Positions 13,566 to 22,153 of a stretch of 43,306 nt of DNA are shown here, piece by piece; within the stretch, counting starts at the first letter, position 1; each line of letters opens with the position of its first letter. The position numbers and the translations under genes are program-made. The notes beneath the pieces were generated by a model. That model saw nothing but the letters and a program-made list of their open reading frames with translations. It did no database searches and had not been told where the DNA came from. This DNA comes from Bradyrhizobium valentinum (GTDB taxonomy: Bacteria; Pseudomonadota; Alphaproteobacteria; Rhizobiales; Xanthobacteraceae), in the NCBI RefSeq assembly GCF_001440405.1, contig NZ_LLXX01000026.1, forward strand, positions 1-43,306, in the 5' to 3' direction.

Positions 13566-14798
13566 ATGACCGTCCCCTCTGTCAGTCCCTCACAAGTCCG
13601 CACCGCGTTGCTGTTGCGCGAAGAAATCGCGCTGCTCGATGTCAGGCACGAGGCCGTCTTCGCCACCGGCCATCCCCTGTTTGCCGCCAACATGGCGGCC
13701 GAACGGATCACGTTGGAGGCCGAAGCGCGGCTACCGCGCAAGGACGTTCCGATCGTCCTCTATGATGACGGCGAGGGCCTCGTTGCCGTGGCGGCGGAGC
13801 GGCTCACGGCGCTGGGCTACGGCGATGTCCGCCAACTAGACGGCGGGCTGCAGGGCTGGAAGTCGGCCGGCTATGAACTGTTCCAGGATGTCAATTCCTA
13901 TGCCAAGGCCTTTGGCGAACTGGTGGAGCATCGCCGCCACACGCCTTCGCTGGCCGCCGAGGAAGTCAGCGCCCTGATCGCGAGCAGCGCCAACATTCAA
14001 ATCCTCGATGTCCGCCGGTTCGACGAATACGCGACCATGAATATCCCCGGCTCGATCAGCGTGCCCGGCGCAGAACTGGTGCTGCGCGCAGGCCGCGCCG
14101 CGCCGGACCCCGAAACCACCATCATCGTCAACTGCGCCGGCCGCACCCGCTCGATCATCGGTGCCCAGTCGCTGATCAATGCCGGCGTCACCAATAAGGT
14201 GCGGGCGCTGCGCAACGGAACGATCGGCTGGACCTTGGCCAAACAGGGTCTCGAACATGGCTCCAGCAGGCGCGGCGAGATTGGCGCCATTAATGGCGGC
14301 GAAGCCAATGCGCGCGACGTCGCCTATCGCGCCGGCGTCCGGCACATCGGGTTTGCGGACATGGCGGCGCTGCTGGCGCAGTCCGATCGCACGCTGTACC
14401 GCTTCGACGTCCGCTCGGAGGAGGAATACACGGCCGGCCATCTCGCGGGCTTCCGCCATTATGCCGGCGGGCAACTGGTGCAGGAGATCGACATGGCCGC
14501 CCCGGTACGCGGCGCACGCATCGTGCTGACGGACAATAGAAGCGTCCGCGCCGACATGACCGCGTCCTGGCTCGCGCAGATGGGATGGGAGACCTATGTG
14601 CTCGAAGGCGGCTATGATCGCGAACTCGAGATCGGACCGCCGCAGGTGATTCCAAAGCCCGATCCGTCACACCGCTATCGCCGGCCCTATGAGGGCACCG
14701 ATGTCAGGGAAAGCGCGATGCAGGCCTATCTCGACTGGGAATACGGCCTCGTTGAACAGCTCCGCCGCGACGCCACGCATGGATTCTTCGTTATATGA
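13566..14798 (+). CDS. Triple-domain rhodanese-like protein with one intact active site
   Basis: A 410-residue cytoplasmic protein made of three rhodanese modules, about residues 8-105, 125-235 and 262-375. Only the middle one keeps the catalytic cysteine, in VNCAGRTRS (Cys190), with a six-residue active loop. In the first module the Cys position is Asp (IVLYDDGEG, Asp67), and in the third it is also Asp (IVLTDNRSV, Asp323). A conserved tail (PYEGTDVRESAMQAYLDWEYGL) follows. Rhodaneses transfer sulfane sulfur to cyanide or thiol acceptors; inactive modules usually regulate or bind partners. It is divergent from a LysR regulator that may control it. The ATG at 13566 has only a weak GGAAT-type ribosome-binding sequence. 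Confidence 0.9.
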   Translation: MTVPSVSPSQVRTALLLREEIALLDVRHEAVFATGHPLFAANMAAERITLEAEARLPRKDVPIVLYDDGEGLVAVAAERLTALGYGDVRQLDGGLQGWKSAGYELFQDVNSYAKAFGELVEHRRHTPSLAAEEVSALIASSANIQILDVRRFDEYATMNIPGSISVPGAELVLRAGRAAPDPETTIIVNCAGRTRSIIGAQSLINAGVTNKVRALRNGTIGWTLAKQGLEHGSSRRGEIGAINGGEANARDVAYRAGVRHIGFADMAALLAQSDRTLYRFDVRSEEEYTAGHLAGFRHYAGGQLVQEIDMAAPVRGARIVLTDNRSVRADMTASWLAQMGWETYVLEGGYDRELEIGPPQVIPKPDPSHRYRRPYEGTDVRESAMQAYLDWEYGLVEQLRRDATHGFFVI

Positions 14799-14837
14799 TT
14801 CCACTTGTCCCGCCGTAACTCAAAGAGCGAAGCCGGA

Positions 14838-15557
14838 TCAATCGTCCACGCCCATCATGCTCTCAAGCTTCTCGGCCGTGTAGTTCTCGCCGATCGACAG
14901 CGCACAAATCCGCGAGAGCTGCACATAAGCAAGCCCGGTCTCCTCGGCCCATGCATTGAACTGCGCCTGCACCTTGGCGAGGTCGCGCTTGGAGGTGACG
15001 GTCTCCGCGATGTCGAGCCCGGCATCGCGCAGGCAGAGCACCACGTCCCTGGAGGTGACGAACCCGTCCCAGCCGAGGAAGCGCAGCATCATCTGTCCCG
15101 TGTTGCCGCCGAGCCGGCTGCCGCGCTTGGCCAGCAATTCGAGCAGCCCGGCCTCGTCCGAAGACGGCCAATTGGCGAGGAACTTGCCGAAACTGCCATG
15201 CTCCTTGGCGATGTCCCGGACGAAGCCTGCATTGGCGCGCACCGACATGATCTTGGCGCCGTTGCGGACGATCCGCGTGTCCTTCATCAGATCATCCCAG
15301 AACTCGTCCGGCTTCAGCGACAGCGGGCCCGGCTTGAAGCCGAGAAACGCCTTCTCGAAGCCTGCCCATTTGTTCTCGATCACGCTCCAGGCAAAGCCCG
15401 CGGAGAACACCCGCTTGGTCATTTCGGCCAGGATCCGGTCGTCGCCGAGCTTGGCGAGCGTCTTCGGGTCCGGCTTTGCCGGCAGCAGCTTGGTGAGCGC
15501 CTTCGGGCCGCCCTTGCGCTTCTCGGCGCGGGCGCGAATGGTCTTGAACGCGGTCAC
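14838..15557 (-). CDS. DNA-3-methyladenine glycosylase I-like protein
   Basis: A 239-residue protein resembling the Tag family (helix-hairpin-helix-type adenine glycosylases) that removes 3-methyladenine from alkylated DNA. Supporting segments are RVFSAGFAWSVIENKWAGFEKAF near residue 50 and a C-terminal helical region with GWDGFVTSRDVVLCLRDAGL. It is longer than E. coli Tag, and I do not see the N-terminal Cys/His zinc ligands of that enzyme, so it belongs to a diverged branch and may differ in lesion preference. Start is a GTG at 15557 preceded by AAGGGG at 9 bases. It is convergent with the rhodanese gene and has no repair neighbours. Confidence 0.7.
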   Translation of the reverse strand: MTAFKTIRARAEKRKGGPKALTKLLPAKPDPKTLAKLGDDRILAEMTKRVFSAGFAWSVIENKWAGFEKAFLGFKPGPLSLKPDEFWDDLMKDTRIVRNGAKIMSVRANAGFVRDIAKEHGSFGKFLANWPSSDEAGLLELLAKRGSRLGGNTGQMMLRFLGWDGFVTSRDVVLCLRDAGLDIAETVTSKRDLAKVQAQFNAWAEETGLAYVQLSRICALSIGENYTAEKLESMMGVDD

Positions 15558-15875
15558 GGTGCACGGCCCCTTGAAAGACGGCTGATGTGAAAAACAGGCG
15601 CGAAACGCTTCAAAACCGCAGTGTAGCCGATCGTTCCGGGATTCCCAGCGTCGCGGTGCATGCTGCGTGAAAGGTTAACCGCCGCAGAAGTGATCGGCTG
15701 ATCTGCAAAGAATGGATGGCGTATTGGTTGGTTTTCGCCTAAAGCATCCCCACCTCAGTGAAATCGGTCAGGCCGTAGGGCTGCGCTTCGTGAAACGCGC
15801 AGCTTCGAGCCATTTCGGTTCGGGGCGGTATTCAACATTTTCCGGCTGATAGAGCCAACCAGGGTCTGACATCTC
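15558..15875. other. 318-base intergenic region upstream of the helicase gene
   Basis: This divergent region contains the promoters for the glycosylase-like gene (minus) and the helicase (plus). It has no credible gene. A hairpin GCTGCGC (15780-15786) / GCGCAGC (15797-15803), with a 10-base loop, stands about 75 bases before the helicase start and would fall in its leader if transcription begins upstream of it. Cold-induced helicase genes often have long structured leaders, but nothing here proves one. Confidence 0.35.
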
Positions 15876-17786
15876 GTGACATTATTGCCCACCCATCCGC
15901 CGCTCGCCCGAGCTTTGGCGGAACGTAACTTCGATCGGCTTACACAGGTCCAGACCGCGGTGCTGGCCGACGCCGCCGCCGGCCGCGATCTCCTGGTTTC
16001 GGCACAGACCGGTTCCGGCAAGACGGTCGCCTATGGTCTGGCGATCGCCAAGAAACTGCTTGATGGCGCCGAGCGGTTCGAGCGTGCCGCGGCCCCCTTG
16101 GCATTGATCGTTGCGCCGACGCGCGAGTTGGCGCTTCAGGTCCATCGCGAACTTGGCTGGCTCTATCAATACGCGGACGCGCGCGTCGTATCCTGCGTCG
16201 GCGGCATGGACCCGCGCCGCGAGCAGCGTGAGCTGGCGGCGGGCGCTCATATCGTGGTCGGAACCCCGGGGCGGCTCTGCGATCATCTGCGGCGCGGCCG
16301 GCTCGACGTTTCGGAACTGAAGGCGATCGTGCTCGATGAGGCCGACGAGATGCTTGATCTCGGTTTTCGCGAGGACATGGAATTCATCCTTCAGGCTACG
16401 CCGGACGATCGCCGTACGTTGCTGTTCTCGGCGACCCTGCCGTCCGGCATCGTCGCGCTGGCGAAGGAGTATCAGGACGACGCGTTCCGCGTCGAAGTCG
16501 CGGGCGACGAGGGCGGCCATGCCGACATCGAATACCGCGCGATCCGGATCGCCGCCGGCGATGTCGAGCACGCCGTGGTCAATATCCTGCGCTTTTTCGA
16601 ATCGCCGGGTACGCTGGTGTTCTGCAACACGCGCGATGCCGTGCGACATCTGCAGGCAACGCTGCTGGAACGCGGCTTCTCCGTGGTCGCTCTGTCGGGC
16701 GAGTTGACTCAGAACGAGCGAACGCTGGCGCTACAGGCCCTGCGAGACGGGCGCGCCCGCGTCTGCGTCGCAACCGACGTTGCCGCGCGCGGCATCGACC
16801 TGCCGAATCTCGATCTCGTCATCCATGCTGATCTTCCGAACGATCCGGAAGTCATGCAGCACCGCTCGGGGCGTACCGGTCGCGCCGGCCGCAAGGGCGT
16901 CAGTATTCTGCTGGTGCCGCCGGCACGGCGGCGACGCGCGGACATGCTGCTCAAACTCGCCGGCATCGACGCGGCCTGGGGCATGGCGCCGCAGCCCGAC
17001 GAAATCCGAAAACTCGATCAGCAGCGGCTATTGCAGGACGATTTGTTTACTGCCGAGTCGAATGCCGATGATCAGGCGCTCGCGCAGGCGTTGCTCGCCG
17101 AGCGGTCAGTAGAGGAAATTGCCACAGCGCTGGCGCGGCTCCATCGCGCACGCTTGCCTTCGCCCGAGGACATCGTCGATCCCGGCGAGGATCGCGTCAA
17201 ATCGCGTGCGGAACGCGCGCGGGAGAGGGTGGATCGCGAGGACGGACGCGGATCGAAGCCGGGAAAATCGCCGGCGCGCCATCGGATTGCGGAGGACAGC
17301 GTATGGTTCACCGCGGCGATCGGACGCCGGAAGAACGCGGAAGCGCGCTGGCTGCTGCCGATGCTGTGTCGCCGCGGCAGCATCAAGAAGGACGATATAG
17401 GCGCCATCCGCATTCTCGATACCACCACCGAATTCGAGATTTCCGCGCGTGTCGCCGACCGCTTCGCCGCGCGAATCCGCCGTCCCGACAAGGAAGACAG
17501 CATCCGCATCGAGGCGATGAAGAATGCCTCGCCGCGCGAGGAACTGCGCAAGGAAGAGTGGACGCCGAAACCGCGCGGCCAGGTTCACGGCAGCAAGCCG
17601 GACCGCGACCCCGTCAAGGGAGATGACAGGCCGTCTGACAAAACGAATCTCGCTAACCAAGTGCGTTTCAACGCTAGGAAGCCGGATCGCGACAAGCCGT
17701 CCCGCGCCGGCAAGCCGTGGCATGAGCGGGAAGCGCCCGCGAAAGCCGCATTCGGAAAGAAGAAAAAGAAGAAACTTCGCGGCTAG
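15876..17786 (+). CDS. DEAD-box ATP-dependent RNA helicase with DbpA-type RNA-binding domain
   Basis: A 636-residue cytoplasmic RNA helicase. In order: Q motif (TQVQTAVL), Walker A AQTGSGKT (43-50), PTRELALQ, VLDEADEML, FSATLP, then RecA domain 2 with VCVATDVAARGIDL and HRSGRTGRAGR. After a charged linker, residues about 468-535 (VWFTAAIGRRKNAEARWLL...) form a DbpA-like RNA-binding domain, followed by a disordered Lys/Arg-rich tail ending GKKKKKKLRG. The architecture matches the CsdA/DbpA group involved in ribosome assembly and cold adaptation. The start is a GTG at 15876 with only a weak AGGG upstream; no better in-frame start keeps the Q-motif region. It stands as a single gene. Confidence 0.93.
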   Translation: MTLLPTHPPLARALAERNFDRLTQVQTAVLADAAAGRDLLVSAQTGSGKTVAYGLAIAKKLLDGAERFERAAAPLALIVAPTRELALQVHRELGWLYQYADARVVSCVGGMDPRREQRELAAGAHIVVGTPGRLCDHLRRGRLDVSELKAIVLDEADEMLDLGFREDMEFILQATPDDRRTLLFSATLPSGIVALAKEYQDDAFRVEVAGDEGGHADIEYRAIRIAAGDVEHAVVNILRFFESPGTLVFCNTRDAVRHLQATLLERGFSVVALSGELTQNERTLALQALRDGRARVCVATDVAARGIDLPNLDLVIHADLPNDPEVMQHRSGRTGRAGRKGVSILLVPPARRRRADMLLKLAGIDAAWGMAPQPDEIRKLDQQRLLQDDLFTAESNADDQALAQALLAERSVEEIATALARLHRARLPSPEDIVDPGEDRVKSRAERARERVDREDGRGSKPGKSPARHRIAEDSVWFTAAIGRRKNAEARWLLPMLCRRGSIKKDDIGAIRILDTTTEFEISARVADRFAARIRRPDKEDSIRIEAMKNASPREELRKEEWTPKPRGQVHGSKPDRDPVKGDDRPSDKTNLANQVRFNARKPDRDKPSRAGKPWHEREAPAKAAFGKKKKKKLRG

Positions 17787-17907
17787 CCGTGGCGGTCCCG
17801 CGTCCGGAGTAATTTTTCGGAACGCGAATGCCGACTACTTAACAGAGATTTCCGCAGACCTGGATTAGCCTTGTATCCGCGCATTGAAACAGGTGCCGGG
17901 AGATTGC

Positions 17908-18297
17908 ATGGCCAGGACAGTCCTGACGCTGGGAAAGCATTTTGAAACGACGGTGCCGTTTTCGCTGGGCGTGATTTCGTCCGGGCGCCTGCTGCACACC
18001 GCGGGAATTACCGCGCGCGATGCAAATGGCGAAGTGGTCGGCGACGGTGATATGCGGGCGCAGGTCACGCAATGCTTTGCCAACCTGTCGGACATTCTCG
18101 AGCAGGCGGCGACCTCGTTCGACAAGGTCGTCAAATTCACCATCTTCACGACCGACATCGATCGCTTCAACCGCGACACCCGCGACATCCGGTTTCCCTA
18201 TTTCAGCGGCCGCCCTGCCGCGACGCTGGTCGAGGTGAGCAAGCTCGTCGATCCGCGGATGCTGGTCGAGATCGAAGCCATCGTTTGCCTGGACTGA
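17908..18297 (+). CDS. RidA/YjgF family protein
   Basis: A 129-residue member of the Rid superfamily; RidA proper hydrolyses reactive enamine/imine intermediates such as 2-aminoacrylate to ketoacids. The family core is seen as SGRLLHTAGITARDANGEVV, QCFANLSDILEQAATSFDKVV and the C-terminal VDPRMLVEIEAIV; the Arg in DPRMLVEIE is the substrate-carboxylate ligand of active members. The ATG at 17908 has GGGAG 5 bases upstream; a TTG 24 bases earlier is less likely. The iron-sulfur protein gene begins 4 bases after the stop, so they form an operon. Imine clearance beside an Fe-S oxidoreductase component suggests an amine or amino-acid oxidising pathway, but this is inference. Confidence 0.9.
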   Translation: MARTVLTLGKHFETTVPFSLGVISSGRLLHTAGITARDANGEVVGDGDMRAQVTQCFANLSDILEQAATSFDKVVKFTIFTTDIDRFNRDTRDIRFPYFSGRPAATLVEVSKLVDPRMLVEIEAIVCLD

Positions 18298-18301
18298 TAC
18301 G

Positions 18302-19633
18302 ATGGATCGCCCGTCACCCGGCTCGCTGGCAGATTTCCTCACCACCGAAGCGCAGGCCATCGCGGGTGCCTGCATGACGTGCGGAGAATGCGTCCGCGTA
18401 TGCCCCGTCATTCCGTATGGCGCTGCCACGAATGCTCCGGCGGAGCAGGTCGTCGGCGGCATCGTCGGCTTCCTCGGCGGGCAGGGAGAACTCGATCCGG
18501 CATCGGACGTCTGGGCGTCGACCTGCAACGGCTGCGGCCTGTGCATCCCGGTCTGCCCGGAGGCGATCAATCCGCGCAAGATGCTCGCACTCGCCAGCGC
18601 CAGATCGGCGTCGCGTGGATCGAAAACCCCCGAGCTCTTTCGCCGCATGTCCCGCGCCATCAGGATCATGGCCGCCATGCAGTTGATACCTGAGGAATTC
18701 CGCCGGGTATTCGTGCCGCCCCGGCCAAGGCGCGCCCCGATCGTCTTCTATCTCGGCTGCAACGCGTTGCGCACGCCTCATTTGCTGTTCAACTCGATGG
18801 CGCTGCTCGACGCGCTGGGGGCGGACTATGAAGTCGTCGGCGGCCCGTCCTCCTGCTGCGGGGTGATCGCCACCAAATGGGAAGGCGAAGTTCGGACCGG
18901 CGAGCGTGTCACCGCCAACGCGATCGACCGCTTCGAAGGGTTCAGGCCGGAAAGGGTCCTGAACTGGTGCCCGACGTGCCAGTTGCACCTCGGCGAAACC
19001 CTCGAAGGGTACCGCAAGACTGCTTACGAGTTCGACCATGTAACCGAATATCTCGTCGGGCGACTTGACCTACTGCGGGAAAAATTCGTGATCCCGATTC
19101 CGCGCCGCGTCATCGTCCATGCCCATGTCGGTCGCGCCGATATTTGCCGCAACGTCGATTTGCTGTTGCGCGCGATTCCGGAGCTGGAGATCATCGAAAC
19201 CGTCTTTGAGTCCGGCTATACCTGCGGCGGCTCGGGCTGCAGCAAGGCGCCGGAACTAGCCGCGCGCGAACACGGCGAACTTCTCGCGCGCGCTGAGGCG
19301 ACCGGCGCCGATATTCTGGTTACCCTTTATCATGGCTGCCACGCGACATTCATAGGCGCCGAGGCCGGTGGAAAATTCCGCGTGCTCAACTACACCGATC
19401 TATTGGTCGAGGCGCTTGGCGGTATTCCTCATTCCGATCGGTTGAAGGAGTTTCGACTGCTGGACGATTGGCAGATGATTGTCGACGAAGGCCGCCCCTA
19501 TTTGCAGGCCAACGGCCTGGACGTCGATCCGGAATGGCTCAAGCAGCATGGACCCGCCATTTTCGCGTCGCTGGAATTCAAGGGACAGCTTGACTGTTTT
19601 GAGAAAGGACACGCTCATGCAAACCCTGCCTGA
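18302..19633 (+). CDS. Iron-sulfur protein with two [4Fe-4S] motifs and two CCG domains (HdrD/GlcF-like)
   Basis: A 443-residue electron-transfer protein. Two ferredoxin motifs bind [4Fe-4S] clusters: CMTCGECVRVCP (Cys24, 27, 30, 34) and CNGCGLCIPVCP (Cys75, 78, 81, 85). Two cysteine-rich CCG domains follow: GGPSSCCGVIA with WCPTCQLH, and YTCGGSGCSKAP with LYHGCHATF. This layout is shared with heterodisulfide reductase HdrD, glycolate oxidase GlcF and LutA-like proteins. The second CCG block reads TCGGSGC, not a plain CCG, a variation that may alter its special cluster. No flavin subunit is next to it, so its partner is unknown. It lies 4 bases after the RidA gene and overlaps the Crp/Fnr gene by 17 bases. 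Confidence 0.9.
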   Translation: MDRPSPGSLADFLTTEAQAIAGACMTCGECVRVCPVIPYGAATNAPAEQVVGGIVGFLGGQGELDPASDVWASTCNGCGLCIPVCPEAINPRKMLALASARSASRGSKTPELFRRMSRAIRIMAAMQLIPEEFRRVFVPPRPRRAPIVFYLGCNALRTPHLLFNSMALLDALGADYEVVGGPSSCCGVIATKWEGEVRTGERVTANAIDRFEGFRPERVLNWCPTCQLHLGETLEGYRKTAYEFDHVTEYLVGRLDLLREKFVIPIPRRVIVHAHVGRADICRNVDLLLRAIPELEIIETVFESGYTCGGSGCSKAPELAAREHGELLARAEATGADILVTLYHGCHATFIGAEAGGKFRVLNYTDLLVEALGGIPHSDRLKEFRLLDDWQMIVDEGRPYLQANGLDVDPEWLKQHGPAIFASLEFKGQLDCFEKGHAHANPA

Positions 19634-20339
19634 CGTCCAGGCTCCCGCGAGAGCGCTGTCGCCGAAATGGAGCATCGCGACGGAGGGGCTCAGCGCCGCG
19701 CAGCGTCAGATGATCCTCGATCGCATGAGGGCCGTGTCGTTCGATCCCAAGGAAGTGCTGTTCGATCAGGGCGAGCCGAGCGATACGCTGCTGCTGGTCA
19801 CTGAGGGCCGTGTGCGGCTGTTTCAGACCATCGAAAATGGAGAAGAGTTCACCTTCGGCATCTGCCTGCCCGGTACGATACTGGGGCTGGCGGCGACCGT
19901 TACCGGCCAGGCGCGGATATTGTCGGCCGAAGCCCTGGAAGCGGCCACTGCGTCCATCATGACGCGCGCCGACTTCCTGCAGTGCCTTGCAGAAATTCCG
20001 CCATTCCACTGGAACGTCACGCGGCTGCTTGCCATCCTCTCGATTGAAAGCATCGAACGCAGCGGGCCGATGGTGTTGGACCGGGCGTCGGTGCGGCTCG
20101 GCACAATTCTCAAATCGCTGGCACGGCCGGAGCAGGGTGACCCGACGCGCCAATGCCTGTCGGTGGTCGGCCTGACCCAGCAGGAACTCGCCCGGATGAT
20201 CGGCGTCAGCCGAAGCTGGGTCGCGATCGCGCTGTCCGAATTCGAGCGGCTCGGGTTGATCTCGAAGAGCCGCGGCAAGATCGTGATCCGCAATGTGAAA
20301 CGTCTCGACGGCTTCATTGCCGGGGAACGCAACCACTAG
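19617..20339 (+). CDS. Crp/Fnr-family transcriptional regulator
   Basis: A 240-residue regulator with an N-terminal cyclic-nucleotide-binding-like barrel (FDPKEVLFDQGEPSDTLLLV, EGRVRLFQT) and a C-terminal Crp helix-turn-helix (LTQQELARMIGVSRSWVAIA). There is no N-terminal cysteine cluster, so it is not an oxygen-sensing FNR by the standard mechanism; the ligand is unknown. The ATG at 19617 is supported by AAAGGA about 7 bases upstream; the open frame before it shadows the iron-sulfur gene. It overlaps the preceding gene by 17 bases, showing tight coupling, and likely regulates this cluster in response to a redox or metabolic signal. Confidence 0.92.
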   Translation: MQTLPDVQAPARALSPKWSIATEGLSAAQRQMILDRMRAVSFDPKEVLFDQGEPSDTLLLVTEGRVRLFQTIENGEEFTFGICLPGTILGLAATVTGQARILSAEALEAATASIMTRADFLQCLAEIPPFHWNVTRLLAILSIESIERSGPMVLDRASVRLGTILKSLARPEQGDPTRQCLSVVGLTQQELARMIGVSRSWVAIALSEFERLGLISKSRGKIVIRNVKRLDGFIAGERNH

Positions 20340-20386
20340 CGCGGTCTCGCGGCTGTCCCAAACGGAAATCCAGCACAGGATCAGTC

Positions 20387-20677
20387 ATGTCGGTTTACAT
20401 CATCGCCCAGTTGAAATTCACCCGCCGCGAGCTCTACGACCGCTATCAATCCCGCTTTATGGGCGTGTTCAGTAAATTTAAGGGCAAGCTCTTGGTGGCA
20501 GACGCGCATCCGGTCGTGCTGGAAGGCGAGTGGCCGCGCGACAAGGTGGTGATCATGGAATTTCCTGATGATGCCGCGGCAAAGGAATTCCAGAACTCGC
20601 CGGAGTATCAGCAGATATCGGTCGATCGCAAGGCGGGCGCCGACGCCGTCGTGCTCACGGTGAGGGGCTTGCCCTGA
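20387..20677 (+). CDS. DUF1330 family protein
   Basis: A 96-residue dimeric alpha/beta-barrel-type protein of the DUF1330 family. The pattern is clear: VYIIAQLKFTRRELYDRY at the start, GKLLVADAHPVVLEGEWPRDKVVIMEFPD in the middle and an EFQNSPEYQQI helix before a final strand. Its biochemical role is not established; related ferredoxin-like barrels include EthD and monooxygenase accessory proteins. AGGA lies 6 bases before the ATG at 20387. It follows the Crp/Fnr gene by 47 bases on the same strand and is probably the last gene of that transcript. Confidence 0.88.
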   Translation: MSVYIIAQLKFTRRELYDRYQSRFMGVFSKFKGKLLVADAHPVVLEGEWPRDKVVIMEFPDDAAAKEFQNSPEYQQISVDRKAGADAVVLTVRGLP

Positions 20678-20896
20678 CCGGCTAGATGATCGACCTCGCC
20701 ATCAGCGCTGCGCGGCGCTGTTTGCGGGTTCCGTGCTGGCATTGTTGCATTCCGGAACGTCAACGAGATCGGGTTTCGCCGGACCATTCTTGTGCTATTG
20801 CTGTTGTCAGGCGCTTCGCTCGCTTTGGCTTGATCGTGTGATCACGGCCGAAGCTGCGAAGCCTTAAAAGTTCAAGCAGCATTGGCCAAAAGAATC

Positions 20897-22153
20897 ATGA
20901 CCGCATATCAGAGCAGCGTTTCCGCCTTGATCGATCCCGTGAAACTCGACCGCCTCGCCGAGGTCGCGGTCAAGGTGGGCTTGCGGCTGCAGCCCGGACA
21001 GGACCTGCTGTTGACGGCGCCCTCGGTCGCGCTGCCGCTGGTGCGCCGGATCGCCGTACATGCCTACAAGGCCGGCGCGGGTATCGTGACCCCGATCCTG
21101 TCGGATGAGGAGATCACGCTGGCGCGCTATCGCTATGGCCACAACGACGGTTTCGATCGGGCCGCCAACTGGCTCTATGAAGGCATGGCGAAGGCATTCA
21201 CCGCCAACACCGCGCGGCTTGCCATCGTCGGCGACAATCCGATGCTGCTGTCGGGTGAGGACCCCGTGAAGGTGGCGCGCGCCAGCAAGGCCAATTCGAT
21301 CGCCTATCAGCCGGCGCTGGAGAAGATCGTCAATTTCGATACCAACTGGAACATCATTGCCTATCCGAGCCCGTCCTGGGCGAAGCAGGTCTTCCCCGAC
21401 ATCCCCTTGGATGTCGCAGTAGGAAAGCTGGCAGACGCGATCTTCGCGGCCTCGCGCGTTGACCAGGATGGCGCCGTCGCCGCATGGGAGAAGCACAATG
21501 CCGTGCTGCGCGAGCGGACCGAGTGGCTGAACGGCCAGCGCTTCCACGCGCTGAAATATTTCGGCCCGGGCACCGATCTGACGATCGGCCTCGCCGACGG
21601 CCACGAATGGGAAGGCGGCGCCGCGACCGCCAGGAATGGCATCACCTGCAACGCCAACATTCCGACCGAGGAGGTCTTTACCACGCCGCATTGTCGGCGC
21701 GTCAGCGGGCACGTCGTTTCGTCCAAGCCGCTGTCCTATCAGGGCACCCTGATCGATAATATTGCTGTCAGGTTCGAGGAAGGCCGCATCGTTGAGGCAA
21801 AGGCCTCGCGCGGCGAGGAAGTGCTGAAGAAGGTGCTCGATACCGATGAGGGCGCAGCGCGTCTCGGCGAAGTGGCGCTGGTGCCGCATTCCTCGCCGAT
21901 CTCCAAGAGCGGGCTGTTGTTCTTCAACACCCTGTTCGACGAGAACGCCGCCTCCCATATCGCGCTCGGGCAGTGCTATTCGAAATGCTTCGTTAACGGC
22001 GACAAGCTCACGCCGGACCAGATTGCGGCTCAAGGCGGCAACAAGAGCCTGATTCATATCGACTGGATGATCGGATCAAGCGAAACCGACATCGATGGTG
22101 TGCACGCCGACGGACGCCGCGTGCCGGTATTCCGCAAGGGCGAGTGGGCGTGA
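20897..22153 (+). CDS. M29-family metallo-aminopeptidase
   Basis: A 418-residue cytoplasmic aminopeptidase of the M29 family (AmpS/aminopeptidase T type), which removes N-terminal residues from peptides using two metal ions. The metal-ligand segments are NIPTEEVFTTPHCRRVSG (two Glu), VPHSSPISKSGLLFFNTLFDENAASH (His) and IHIDWMIGSSETDIDG (His/Asp). The length is normal. I place the start at the ATG 20897; a TTG 15 bases upstream is possible and neither has a strong ribosome-binding site. Its stop is followed directly by the stop of the convergent amidohydrolase gene with no intervening base. A 219-base region upstream carries no gene. Confidence 0.92.
   Translation: MTAYQSSVSALIDPVKLDRLAEVAVKVGLRLQPGQDLLLTAPSVALPLVRRIAVHAYKAGAGIVTPILSDEEITLARYRYGHNDGFDRAANWLYEGMAKAFTANTARLAIVGDNPMLLSGEDPVKVARASKANSIAYQPALEKIVNFDTNWNIIAYPSPSWAKQVFPDIPLDVAVGKLADAIFAASRVDQDGAVAAWEKHNAVLRERTEWLNGQRFHALKYFGPGTDLTIGLADGHEWEGGAATARNGITCNANIPTEEVFTTPHCRRVSGHVVSSKPLSYQGTLIDNIAVRFEEGRIVEAKASRGEEVLKKVLDTDEGAARLGEVALVPHSSPISKSGLLFFNTLFDENAASHIALGQCYSKCFVNGDKLTPDQIAAQGGNKSLIHIDWMIGSSETDIDGVHADGRRVPVFRKGEWA

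Noticed and set aside
19617..20339. Oxygen-sensing FNR identity for the Crp/Fnr regulator
   Set aside because: The N-terminal cysteine cluster needed to hold a [4Fe-4S] cluster is absent; only scattered cysteines occur later.
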